A DNA stretch of 64,000 bases from UBA7330 sp965243485. GTDB taxonomy: Bacteria; Bacteroidota; Bacteroidia; Cytophagales; Cyclobacteriaceae. Where the stretch lies: assembly GCA_965243485.1 (NCBI GenBank), contig CBDEVP010000001.1, positions 3,658,001-3,722,000 of the forward strand, given 5' to 3'. Below the pieces are notes generated by a model. It ran no database searches. It was given only the letters and a program-made list of their open reading frames with translations, and was not told the origin of the DNA. Shown here piece by piece: positions 42,372 through 51,384 of the stretch (positions are counted from its first letter, which is position 1; each line of letters begins with the position of its first letter). A program made the translations under genes and the position numbers.

Positions 42372-43282
42372 CATTTTATAGCAGGTGCGGATAGTATACA
42401 GGAGTTTTGACTCCCGATGTCTGTCTCCTGCCTTCTATCCATAACACATCTAAATCCAACATGATCATCGGCTCCTTTAGGTGGATGACTGTCCCGAAAC
42501 GATACTCTAAGGTTAATACCTGCACCACCCCAGCTACCACCCCGGATGACGCGTCGAGAATCAATGATCCACAGGTCCTCGTCTTCATAAGTTTTACTTC
42601 CGTTAACAGGATTCTTAGCCGGACTATGCTGATAATAATCGTCAGACCAGGCATCCAGCATGAATTCCCAGACATTCCCGGCAAGATCATATATACCCAA
42701 CTCATTGGGAGGATAACTTCCTACTGAAATAGCTTTTCCGATAATATTCATGAAATTGACTTTTGAACTATCAGGGGGTGTGTTACCCCATGGATACCAG
42801 CGAGTGTCGCCAAGGTTACTGGCTACGTATTCCCATTCAGCTTCAGTGGGTAAGCGTTTCCCAAGACATTCACAATATTTCATGGCTGCATGCCAGGTGA
42901 TGTTATAGACAGGATATTCATCTGTCCCTACTGGATATTCATTGTCATCCCAATGCTCAAGATATTTGCCATTGTGGAGGCTGTCCGGAAGGTTTTCCTT
43001 CTGCCACATAGGATTTTTAAGGACAAAATCTTTGAACTCACCATTTGTGACTTCGAATTGATCCATATAAAAGGAAGAAAGGGATACATGGTGGGAAGGG
43101 TATTCTGAGGCAATGTATCCACGTGGAAAGCTGTGTTTATTCAAAATGCTGTCCAACTCCTCTTCGTTTGTCCCCATCCTAAATGCTCCTCCCTCGATGA
43201 GGGTCATGTTATTGATTGATTCCCCTGATGGTTGAGTGCAACCACAGAATAATACCAACAAACCGAGAATAGCTTGTCTCAT
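42371..43282 (-). CDS. SUMF1/formylglycine-generating-enzyme-fold lipoprotein, catalytic cysteines absent
   Basis: A 303-residue secreted lipoprotein (MRQAILGLLVLFCGC, lipid-anchor Cys15). The fold is clear: MTLIEGGAFRMGTNEEE, HHVSLSSFYMDQFEVTNGEFKDF, PVYNITWHAAMKYCECLGKRLPTEAEWEYVA, YPWGNTPPDSSKVNFMN, VGSYPPNELGIYDLAGNVWEFMLDAW, RRVIRGGSWGGAGINLRVSFRDSHPPKGADDHVGFRCVM. True formylglycine-generating enzymes have a cysteine pair in the region before GFRC; here it reads RVSFRDSHPP, so sulfatase activation is unlikely. The last 20 residues after GFRCVM are not typical, and their codons run into the terminator of tRNA-like copy 3, so the natural C-terminus may have been replaced. Confidence 0.85.
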   Translation of the reverse strand: MRQAILGLLVLFCGCTQPSGESINNMTLIEGGAFRMGTNEEELDSILNKHSFPRGYIASEYPSHHVSLSSFYMDQFEVTNGEFKDFVLKNPMWQKENLPDSLHNGKYLEHWDDNEYPVGTDEYPVYNITWHAAMKYCECLGKRLPTEAEWEYVASNLGDTRWYPWGNTPPDSSKVNFMNIIGKAISVGSYPPNELGIYDLAGNVWEFMLDAWSDDYYQHSPAKNPVNGSKTYEDEDLWIIDSRRVIRGGSWGGAGINLRVSFRDSHPPKGADDHVGFRCVMDRRQETDIGSQNSCILSAPAIK

Positions 43283-43447
43283 GGAGAAATTACTTATTGA
43301 AAATCAATAAGTTACAAACTATGGTGCATTATTCAAGATTCCTTCAGAATAGTTAACTACATTTCTAATAATATGGCAAACAAAACAACAGTAGTGACAC
43401 TTTTAGCTACATAAATCGTTGGTATAATTTTAATCAACCCAAACCAT

Positions 43448-44557
43448 ATGAAGAAACTACACTATCTGATCATTGCATGCCTGGCCATTGTGGTTATGGC
43501 ATTCAGCGTACTGCCCTCTACTACTTCCTTCAAGTATGATCTCGAGAAAGGAAGTCCAGCCATCAAATCGATGAGTAAACTGTCATTCGGACCTGATGGA
43601 ATCCTGTTTATTGGTGATACAAAAGGTGCAGCGGTCTTTGCTGTAAATACCAATGATGCAAAATCGAATAATGCGTCAGGTGTTGTTCCCGTAGCAGACG
43701 TCAGCAAAACCATTGCTGAATCACTGGGAACATCGGTTGATGATGTGGTGATTCAGGATATGGTGGTGAATCCGATCTCGAAAGCGTTATACTTTGCTGT
43801 GCATACGGCTGATGGTACACCTGTCCTTTTGAAGATGGTTAATGGAAATTTATCCAAGGTAGATCTCACGAATGTAGAATTTTCTCAGGCAGCCATTGTG
43901 GATGCCCCTGCAGAAGATGCCACTGACAACCGGGGCCGGCCAACCAGGGTGCACGCTATCTCGGACCTGGAATATTCCAATGGCAAAGTGATGGTTTCCG
44001 GGCTATCAAACAAAGAATTCAGCTCGACCTTCAGGAGCATGTCCTTTCCATTTAATAATGATCTTTCAGCAACGACGCTGGAGATATTTCATGCCAATCA
44101 TGGACGATATGAAACTTATGCTCCTATCAAATCATTTACCACGGCTACCATAGGGGGTAAGGACTATCTCGTGGCAAGCTATACGTGCACGCCACTGGTG
44201 TTATTTCCGATGAGTGAGTTAAAGGCAGGCCAACATGTAAAGGGAAGAACTGTTGCGGAACTTGGCAACAGGAATACGCCCCTGGATATCATTTCCATGA
44301 AGGTAAATAATAAGACCTCTCTGTTATTTGCCAATTCATCCCGGCCAATGATGCGGGTAAATATCGATGATCTTAATCGCTATGACGGGTCATTGACCGA
44401 GAAGGTAGAAGGTACTGCAGGAGTGGATTTTAAGGTCTTTGATGACAAGGACGTGCATCAGCTTGACCTCATTGATGCAAAAAGGGTGGTGCTGATCCAG
44501 AAAATGGAAGACGGAGCTTTGGCTTTGAGGACCGAGGAAGTCTCCAGGTGGCAATAA
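43448..44557 (+). CDS. Secreted protein of unknown function, probable beta-propeller
   Basis: A 369-residue protein with signal MKKLHYLIIACLAIVVMAFSVLPSTTS. Repeated short units such as KLSFGPDGILFIGDTKGAAVFAV, DMVVNPISKALYFAVHTADGTPVLLKM, HAISDLEYSNGKVMVSGLSNKEF and DIISMKVNNKTSLLFANSSRPMMRV resemble propeller blades. No catalytic motif is seen. It is followed after 10 bases by another lipoprotein gene, so the two are probably one operon and act together in the envelope. I do not recognise the family. Confidence 0.7.
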   Translation: MKKLHYLIIACLAIVVMAFSVLPSTTSFKYDLEKGSPAIKSMSKLSFGPDGILFIGDTKGAAVFAVNTNDAKSNNASGVVPVADVSKTIAESLGTSVDDVVIQDMVVNPISKALYFAVHTADGTPVLLKMVNGNLSKVDLTNVEFSQAAIVDAPAEDATDNRGRPTRVHAISDLEYSNGKVMVSGLSNKEFSSTFRSMSFPFNNDLSATTLEIFHANHGRYETYAPIKSFTTATIGGKDYLVASYTCTPLVLFPMSELKAGQHVKGRTVAELGNRNTPLDIISMKVNNKTSLLFANSSRPMMRVNIDDLNRYDGSLTEKVEGTAGVDFKVFDDKDVHQLDLIDAKRVVLIQKMEDGALALRTEEVSRWQ

Positions 44558-44567
44558 CCGACCAAAT

Positions 44568-45707
44568 TTGATCCTGAATATGGGGTCAGCTTCATTGGAA
44601 ATAATAAAATTTCATCAAATGGCAGGGATGCTTATTCCTGCCATTTTCATTGCTTTTTGTCTGATTACCTGTGTGAGTTCGAGGGAAGAGACTCCCGCAG
44701 ATATTGAAATCCAGTATGTCGAGGACCGGCCCGTTGCTGTGATCATCCCTTCATCATTTTTCGAGGTCCCGGACATTCAGCCCGATGAAGTTAGTGTGAA
44801 ATTATCCTTAGCTGAAAAAGATATATTGGGTGATCTGTTTATCGAACCGAATTATGTCAGGTTCAAACCAGCCATACCTTTTAAGGGAGATCTTACTTAC
44901 GAAGTGAGATACAGGGGTGAATTGATCCGTCAGTTTACCATACCTGAACGGACAGAGACCAGCATTCCACGGCTTATCAATATTTATCCAACGGGTGACA
45001 CTGTGCCGGAAAACCTGCTGAAGATCCATTTGGAATTCAGTGAGAAGATGAGTGAGCTTCATTCCTCGAATTATGTTCATTTGCTCAATTCGGAGGGAGA
45101 TACGCTGGATCATATCTTTCTTAAGCTGGATCCCGAGTTGTGGAATTATGATCAGAAGATACTGACCCTGTGGCTGGAACCTGGCCGGATCAAAAAAAGC
45201 CTGTTGCCCAATGTGCTGGATGGTATACCGATCAGCGAAGGCAACATATACACGATTGCAATAGGCGATCAATGGAAGTCAGCGAAGGGGATACCTCTTG
45301 CGATGCCGGTTTCGAAAAAATTCTATGTTTCAACACGTGATGAGGTGATGCCATCGATTGAACAATGGGAACTTGAGATACCCCAATCGTCATTGGATCC
45401 TTTGATCATTTCTTTCGGGGAGGTCCTGGATTATACCTCTGTCATTGGGTCATTTTCAATTACTGGGCCTGGAGGGAATCCGGTAACTGGTGACTATCAG
45501 GTAAAGAATGGAGAAACCGGAATCATCTTTGTTCCGGAGCATGAATGGGTTGCCGGTGAATATATCATTCACATCGATGGTTCGATCGAGGATCTGGCAG
45601 CCAATAATCTGAACCGGTTATTCGACAGAGACCTGGAAGTGGACTCCTCAGAGATTGTTGAAGAAGACCGGTTTCTGAAATTTGAAATCAAAGAAGATCA
45701 AATTTGA
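44568..45707 (+). CDS. Lipoprotein of unknown function with Ig-like (SbsA-type) domains
   Basis: A 379-residue lipoprotein. The signal could start at an internal Met (MAGMLIPAIFIAFCLITCVSSREE, ATG 44619), with Cys36 of the long form as lipid anchor. The segment RLINIYPTGDTVPENLLKIHLEFSEKMSELHSSNYVHLLNSEGDTLDHIF is typical of SbsA Ig-like modules, and later strands (DPLIISFGEVLDYTSVIGSFSITGPGGNPVTGDYQVKNGETGIIFVPEHEW) look like a second copy. Such modules bind or stack in the envelope. The stop lies six bases from the stop of the convergent gene. Confidence 0.65.
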   Translation: MILNMGSASLEIIKFHQMAGMLIPAIFIAFCLITCVSSREETPADIEIQYVEDRPVAVIIPSSFFEVPDIQPDEVSVKLSLAEKDILGDLFIEPNYVRFKPAIPFKGDLTYEVRYRGELIRQFTIPERTETSIPRLINIYPTGDTVPENLLKIHLEFSEKMSELHSSNYVHLLNSEGDTLDHIFLKLDPELWNYDQKILTLWLEPGRIKKSLLPNVLDGIPISEGNIYTIAIGDQWKSAKGIPLAMPVSKKFYVSTRDEVMPSIEQWELEIPQSSLDPLIISFGEVLDYTSVIGSFSITGPGGNPVTGDYQVKNGETGIIFVPEHEWVAGEYIIHIDGSIEDLAANNLNRLFDRDLEVDSSEIVEEDRFLKFEIKEDQI

Positions 45708-45713
45708 TCCGGA

Positions 45714-47492
45714 TCAGTTTGAAAGCCTGAATGTGATCGGTAAAGTCAGCGCTTTCACCACCGGTTGATCATTTTCTTTGGCAGGGATCCATTGATTGGT
45801 CATTGAGATCAGGCGCATGGCTTCTTCTTCCAGACCATCACCGAGGTTGCTTAGGCAACTAATATTACTGACCGATCCGTCTTTTTGAATCGTAAATCTG
45901 ACAATCACCTTTCCGGCTGTTCCATTGTTCCTTGCTTTTTGGGGATATTTGAGATTATCAGCAACGAAACGGTAAAATGCCATCATCCCTCCATCGTATG
46001 TGGGCTCGTTTACAGAGGAATTTACCCCATGACTTTGAGATGTTGATGAGGCATAAAAATCCGACTGCAGTCCTTTGATATATGGATAGTCATAAACATC
46101 GATTTGATCCGAGCACTCAAAGCTTTCAATGATGGGCAAAGCCTGGGAATAGAACATCTTTACCGACATCATTTGAGCTGCTGGTTCGAAAGAAAACATA
46201 TTGTTACGAATGGCTTTCACAAATTCTCCATCTTTATAGACTTCCTTCTGAATGAGAACCCCATCGTCTGTTCTTATCAGCCAGTTTTTTACTTTCTTTT
46301 TATTCTTAAAGTGCGCGATTAAAATGTATTTGATACCATCCTGTTCGGAAATCACTTTCTTCCATTTTCCGCTACCATTAACTACACCCGACTTTCCATT
46401 TTCGTCCCATGAATTGACCACATAGTAGTCATCATTCAAAAACCGGATCACCTCGGAAACTTCACCGTTTTCATGAAAATATTCCCAGTCACCTTTAGGT
46501 TTATCGTCGACGTAGTTACCAGCTGAATAGATACTGCCGGACGCATAAAATCGCTGGAATAACCCGGTCTTTTTCCCCTCCTGGTCATAGGAGCCTTCGA
46601 GTAAAGGCTGGCCATTGCTGAAATAATCAGTAAAATCTCCCTGAAAAGCAAGCTCTTTGGTGTTGACTGTGGCAACACGATAGTAGGTGCCAAACTCTTT
46701 GTTCGTTAAGTTCCAGTCAGGACCATAGTATAAGGTATCAACCAGGCTGGTATCTGAATAGTCAACGATTTTTTTCGCATCTACCATTGAGCTCATCCTT
46801 ACCCTGTCCTCAATTTCCTCGTAGTTGAACGGACTGAAATCTACCGCTTCACATTCATCCAGATACTTTTCCGAAAGGGTGCTCCCAAAGTACTGAGCAG
46901 CATGGAAATCGCGGCAGGCACTTTGAGTTTCAGAAAGGTTTTTATAGGCTATTCCTCTGTTGTGATAAGCGCTTGCAAAGTCAGGTTTCGTCACGAGGGT
47001 TTTATTATAATCTCCGATGGCTTTTTCATATTCCTCCAGCGCCAGATAAGCATTGCCACGGTTGAAGTAGCCGTTGGCCAGATCGATCTTTACCTCACTG
47101 CTTTTGTTGTTGTTGATGGCGAATGTATATGCGAACACCGCCCTTTTGTAATCTCCGGAATTGAAAGCAATGTTGCCTGTGAGGAAGTAAATATCCGATT
47201 GATTCGAAGTCAGTCCCACAGCGGTGTCAGCACGTGTTTTTGCGAGTTCATATTCGCCCAGATGCATGTAGGCTGTGGCTGCTCCAACATAGGCATCCGC
47301 ATTTCCACGGTTTATTTCAATGGCTTTCTCAAATTGATCACTGGCTGCTTCGAATTTCTCCTGACGGATCAATTTCCAACCTTCTTCTATAAATTCGAGG
47401 TGCTGATTATACATTCCAACATCCAGTACCTTCTGAGCCCAAAGCATGGAATTGAGCATCATCGATGATACAAGGATAAAGATGTATTTCAT
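45714..47492 (-). CDS. TPR - MORN-like - TonB C-terminal domain protein, secreted
   Basis: A 592-residue exported protein (signal MKYIFILVSSMMLNSMLWAQ). Residues about 30-200 are four to five TPR units (DQFEKAIEINRGNADAYVGAATAYMHLGEYELAKTRAD and following). Residues about 260-350 have MORN-variant repeats (YFSNGQPLLEGSYDQEGKKTGLFQRFYASGSIYSAGNYVDDKPKGDWEYFHENGEVSEVIRF). The C-terminus (AFYRFVADNLKYPQKARNNGTAGKVIVRFTIQKDGSVSNISCLSNLGDGLEEEAMRLISMTNQWIPAKENDQPVVKALTLPITFRL) is a TonB_C domain. Unlike a real TonB it has no anchor helix after the signal, so it is probably a periplasmic adaptor rather than an energy transducer. Confidence 0.8.
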   Translation of the reverse strand: MKYIFILVSSMMLNSMLWAQKVLDVGMYNQHLEFIEEGWKLIRQEKFEAASDQFEKAIEINRGNADAYVGAATAYMHLGEYELAKTRADTAVGLTSNQSDIYFLTGNIAFNSGDYKRAVFAYTFAINNNKSSEVKIDLANGYFNRGNAYLALEEYEKAIGDYNKTLVTKPDFASAYHNRGIAYKNLSETQSACRDFHAAQYFGSTLSEKYLDECEAVDFSPFNYEEIEDRVRMSSMVDAKKIVDYSDTSLVDTLYYGPDWNLTNKEFGTYYRVATVNTKELAFQGDFTDYFSNGQPLLEGSYDQEGKKTGLFQRFYASGSIYSAGNYVDDKPKGDWEYFHENGEVSEVIRFLNDDYYVVNSWDENGKSGVVNGSGKWKKVISEQDGIKYILIAHFKNKKKVKNWLIRTDDGVLIQKEVYKDGEFVKAIRNNMFSFEPAAQMMSVKMFYSQALPIIESFECSDQIDVYDYPYIKGLQSDFYASSTSQSHGVNSSVNEPTYDGGMMAFYRFVADNLKYPQKARNNGTAGKVIVRFTIQKDGSVSNISCLSNLGDGLEEEAMRLISMTNQWIPAKENDQPVVKALTLPITFRLSN

Positions 47493-47538
47493 TTAAGTCG
47501 GTCCTAAATGATTAAACATAAATATAGTAAATAGCTGA

Positions 47539-50500
47539 TTAATTCATCGCTACCTGGCTGGAAGTTCTCAAATAACCGACCAGATCAATGATCTGCCTGT
47601 CATCAAGCGTATCCCAAAGTCCTGCGGGCATCATGGAAACGTTAGTGACTTCTTTGGACTGGATATCCGCTTTTGCCACTCTCACCGTATCCTGACCTAC
47701 CAGCTTCAATGCCAGGACCCTTTCGTTTTCTGAAGCCACATTCCCGCTAAACGTTCGGCCGTCGCGGGTGGTCACCACTACCATTCGGTAATCGTCCTGT
47801 ATTTCGCCGGAGGGGTCCAGTACATTGCTTAGTAAATAATCAAGGTTTTGCCGGTTAGAGCCTGTAATGTCCGGACCAAGTGTACCACCCTCTCCATACA
47901 TCTTGTGGCAGGGGCCACAGGTTTGCTGGAACACCAGCTTGCCATTTCTGAGGTTAGCCGAGGCCAGGGCATCAGAGGAAAGCAGGTCTCTGTATTTCTC
48001 GTATTTTACTTTCTGGTCTCCTGAAAGCTGGTCAATGGGGCCCCATACCTCGACAAATCCGTTTCCGACCACCCTTCTGAGTTGCCTGGCTGCATAGGCA
48101 GGTATATCCGGCTTTGGAATTTTACCATCTTTGAGTGCATCTGTTAACAGACGGCCATATCCTGACCTGGATGATAAGGTCTGAATGGCTTCCAGTTTAT
48201 CAGTCTTATTGAAGTCATCATACTTTTCGATCAGAGACCGACCCAGCTGATTATTGCTGTAGGAAGCAATAGCCTTGATTGCTGCGTTTCGTAAATATTC
48301 ATCCTCCAGCAGAGAAGGGAGCAGCTCAGGCAGCTCCGGCCATTGCTGACTGGAAAGACCATTCAGTGCTTCCCTTCTTTTTTCAACCGGGGCGTTTTGA
48401 TCCCGTAGCGTAGCCATATACTGCATAGCGGCCCTGGAATCGCCCAACTGTTGGGCAATGTTTAGTGCTATCTCTGCGGCTTCCCCTCCCTGGGATTGAA
48501 TGCTTTTATAGGCGGCTTCCCAGTTGTCAGGAGCATTGGAACCCGGCCGGCTTTCCAGTCCGTCACTAAACCCTTTGAGCAGGTTTACCTGATTCTTTCC
48601 CTTTTGACTTAGATGAGCCACGAGGATATCCATCTCATTGGCATCCACCATTCTGCGTGCCATATACTGGCTGATCATCGGTATCTCCGAATCCCTGGCA
48701 ATGGCCAGATATTTTGTTGGATCATCAACTACCAGCGGCTCAATGCCAAACCATAGCATGTGGGGAATGTTATGGTCATCGACATCTTCTTTCCTTTTGG
48801 ATAAAGCCATGCCCAGCTCCCATTTTTGGTCTGTTTGGAGTCGTTGCAGGGCGGCGGAGAGATATAACCTCACTACGGGAGATTGATCATTCCTTGCCAT
48901 GGAAAGAAATTTGCCACTCGTTTCCTCTTCTACGGTCCTGTCTTCGCAGAGCAACTGAACCGCCCAGGCTCTGATGTATTCATTCTTATCGGAAAGCAAG
49001 CCGAAAAGCTCCTGGCGATCCATCAGGTTTGAGACATGCAGGGACCAGAGCGCATTCAGCCTCCAGTCAATGTTTTTGTTTTCCTTCAAAATATTTCTGA
49101 GCATATCAGCAGCCGCCGGATCTATTCGTCCATTGGTGGCTCTTTCCTGAAGGATCAGTCGGGCTCTCCGGGCGTGCCATGAACTTTTGTTGGTTTGAAG
49201 CTCAGCAAGTTGCATATCTGAAAAATTGGTGAGATCATCATATCTACCTTTCCAGTCTTTAGCAAGGCTTTTTTCAGGTGCTATGCGGAAGATTCTGCCT
49301 GTTTCTTTGTGTACCACATCCATCCCACAGATGTCGGCATCATGCCAATCGAGCACATACAGGTTACCGTCCGGTCCTAACTCCATGCTAAAACCGATCC
49401 ATTGGGCATTGTTGGCCATCACAAAATCATCCCCATGTTCGGCGACAAACCCGGAGCCCTTCTTAGTCAGCACATCCGATAAGACGGCGTGTTCATGGAT
49501 ATTGGCCATGAAGATCCTTCCCTCCTGATCTTCAGGGAACGCATCCGAAAGATAGACCCTCGCCCCCCCGTGAGCAGACCGGTGGCGATGATCGGCAATC
49601 GTTTGGATATCGGAATAAAGGTAGGGGTTGAAATGCTGACCGCCCTGTCGCTGATAGATCCCACCAGGGATCACATGCCACATGTGGGGTATGACACAGG
49701 CAGAAATAAATAATTGCCCTTTGGCATCATAGTCAATACCCCAGGGATTGCTGAAACCATGGGCGACCACTTCAAAAATAGCTTTGGTTGGGTGATAACG
49801 CCATACCCCACCATTGATGTCCACTCCGTCGGCATCTAGCAGGTCTTCCGGAAAAGCTTCCCGATGCTTATAGATATGACCTTCGCCCACAGGTTTCCTG
49901 ATCTTTGAAGGCGTTGCAAAACCTTCGAGACCGTACAGCCAGCCATCTGGTCCCCAATGGAGGCTGTTGATGGTTTCATGCCTGTCCCTGATACCCCATC
50001 CGGTCAACCGCACTTCCACATCATCCATATCTGCCTGATCATCCTGATTCTTATCAGGAACAAAAAGCAAGTTGGGCGGAGCTGCGAGAAAAAGACCGTC
50101 AAAACCTACGGCTATGGCAGAAGGGAAGGGGATACCCTCCAGGAATACTTTTTTGGAATCCGCTTTTCCATCACGATCCGTATCTTCGAGGATGAGGATG
50201 CGACTGTCCCCAGAATTAGAAAAACCTGTTTGTCTCGTCTCATAATCTCTGTTTTCCGCCACCCAAAGCCTTCCTTTATGGTCCCAGCAGAAGGCCATAG
50301 GCTGGGTGATCATCGGTTCGGCGGCCCACGCGTTCACCTGATAGCCTTCTTTTACGGTCATCGCCTCCACAGCTTCTTCAGGATTCAGGAATTTGGCATC
50401 TCTTCCTTCTTTTCTTGCAAGGTCCCACAGAGCAGCCACCGAGTAAAAGTGTCCCTCTACGTAGGCTGTCCATTGTTCGGTCAGTTTCACATCATCCAGT

Positions 50501-51381
50501 TCCCCGGTATGGACACGGATCTGGTGTTTGATAATCTCGCTTTCACCTTTTTTGATCTCCCAATCCCCCAAGCGGGCACGTACAGGGCCTATTCCCAGTT
50601 GTCCATCCACCCTCCATGGCTGAGGGAAGCCGGCATTTTGAGTGTGATCGAAAATCGTGATGTGAGCCAGGTCCTCCCGGCCTTCCACCTGCATCCCGAC
50701 ATCTACCCACATGGCCCGCTGACCTTCGGCTGCCTGATTTTTCTGTCTGGCCGCATTGATAACTTCTCCTTTGATGCCATCCTTCCAGGGCATTCTGAGG
50801 AAAAGTCCCCCGTAATCGTATTCGCCAATAGTGAGGTCAACCAGTGCTTCTCCAGTCCATTCCAGGTCCAGGACGTATTCATTATCCAGGATTCGCATCA
50901 CCCACAGTTGCGTTTCCTCCATGACCGGAGAACCAGCCGAGTCCAGCAGGTGATAAATGGTCTGCCATTTCACTTCACTCCCTTCATCAGCAATTACATC
51001 CGAAGAGACTTTCTTCCAGTAATTGTCTCCGGGGTGATGAAAATAATCCCTTCCATTTACTCTTGTAAATCCCCAGTACAGGCCGGTTTGATGTTTATGG
51101 TGAGCAGGGCTGTATTCTGTAAGCGTCCCTTTGCCGTCCGGGGCTTCAATGGGGTGGATATAGGGCCTGAAATCAGGTTTGGCGTTCTGAACAACGATTG
51201 GACTATCGCCTCCTTCACGAAATACAGATATCTTCGACTGGTCCTCATTGATTTTGAGAAACAGGTTTGTGCTTCTGTTTTGATTCCCGATTTCAGTGGC
51301 AGGACCGCACTGGAATAAACAGAGACTGATGGTGAGCAACCAGAGGGGACTCCATCTTACTAGATATTTGGGGTGAAACAT
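47539..51381 (-). CDS. DUF6807 / PVC-type membrane-bound dehydrogenase / HEAT / cytochrome c fusion lipoprotein
   Basis: A 1280-residue envelope protein (lipobox Cys25 in LCLFQCGPATE). N-terminal DUF6807 domain (about 35-305: IHPIEAPDGKGTLTEYSPAHHKHQTGLYWGF...HITIFDHTQNAGFPQPWRVDGQLGIGP), then a six-bladed propeller of the PVC-type dehydrogenase family (VKEGYQVNAWAAEPMITQPMAFCWDHKGRLWVAENRDYE...INSLHWGPDGWLYGLEG...HGFSNPWGIDYDAKGQLFISACVIPHMWHVIPGG), alpha-helical HEAT-like repeats, and a C-terminal cytochrome c domain with CGPCH for haem attachment and a likely distal Met in VSMMPAGLW. The design couples binding or oxidation of a sugar-like substrate to electron transfer. It shares DUF6807 with the gene at 34907. 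Confidence 0.88.
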   Translation of the reverse strand: MFHPKYLVRWSPLWLLTISLCLFQCGPATEIGNQNRSTNLFLKINEDQSKISVFREGGDSPIVVQNAKPDFRPYIHPIEAPDGKGTLTEYSPAHHKHQTGLYWGFTRVNGRDYFHHPGDNYWKKVSSDVIADEGSEVKWQTIYHLLDSAGSPVMEETQLWVMRILDNEYVLDLEWTGEALVDLTIGEYDYGGLFLRMPWKDGIKGEVINAARQKNQAAEGQRAMWVDVGMQVEGREDLAHITIFDHTQNAGFPQPWRVDGQLGIGPVRARLGDWEIKKGESEIIKHQIRVHTGELDDVKLTEQWTAYVEGHFYSVAALWDLARKEGRDAKFLNPEEAVEAMTVKEGYQVNAWAAEPMITQPMAFCWDHKGRLWVAENRDYETRQTGFSNSGDSRILILEDTDRDGKADSKKVFLEGIPFPSAIAVGFDGLFLAAPPNLLFVPDKNQDDQADMDDVEVRLTGWGIRDRHETINSLHWGPDGWLYGLEGFATPSKIRKPVGEGHIYKHREAFPEDLLDADGVDINGGVWRYHPTKAIFEVVAHGFSNPWGIDYDAKGQLFISACVIPHMWHVIPGGIYQRQGGQHFNPYLYSDIQTIADHRHRSAHGGARVYLSDAFPEDQEGRIFMANIHEHAVLSDVLTKKGSGFVAEHGDDFVMANNAQWIGFSMELGPDGNLYVLDWHDADICGMDVVHKETGRIFRIAPEKSLAKDWKGRYDDLTNFSDMQLAELQTNKSSWHARRARLILQERATNGRIDPAAADMLRNILKENKNIDWRLNALWSLHVSNLMDRQELFGLLSDKNEYIRAWAVQLLCEDRTVEEETSGKFLSMARNDQSPVVRLYLSAALQRLQTDQKWELGMALSKRKEDVDDHNIPHMLWFGIEPLVVDDPTKYLAIARDSEIPMISQYMARRMVDANEMDILVAHLSQKGKNQVNLLKGFSDGLESRPGSNAPDNWEAAYKSIQSQGGEAAEIALNIAQQLGDSRAAMQYMATLRDQNAPVEKRREALNGLSSQQWPELPELLPSLLEDEYLRNAAIKAIASYSNNQLGRSLIEKYDDFNKTDKLEAIQTLSSRSGYGRLLTDALKDGKIPKPDIPAYAARQLRRVVGNGFVEVWGPIDQLSGDQKVKYEKYRDLLSSDALASANLRNGKLVFQQTCGPCHKMYGEGGTLGPDITGSNRQNLDYLLSNVLDPSGEIQDDYRMVVVTTRDGRTFSGNVASENERVLALKLVGQDTVRVAKADIQSKEVTNVSMMPAGLWDTLDDRQIIDLVGYLRTSSQVAMN

Positions 51382-51384
51382 GAT

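Noticed and set aside
42371..43282. Sulfatase-activating formylglycine-generating enzyme
   Set aside because: The catalytic cysteine pair is not present and no sulfatase gene is in the window, so only the fold is claimed.
49957..51318. Long + strand reading frame (453 codons)
   Set aside because: It is antisense to the DUF6807/cytochrome fusion, and its translation is low-complexity-like without domains.
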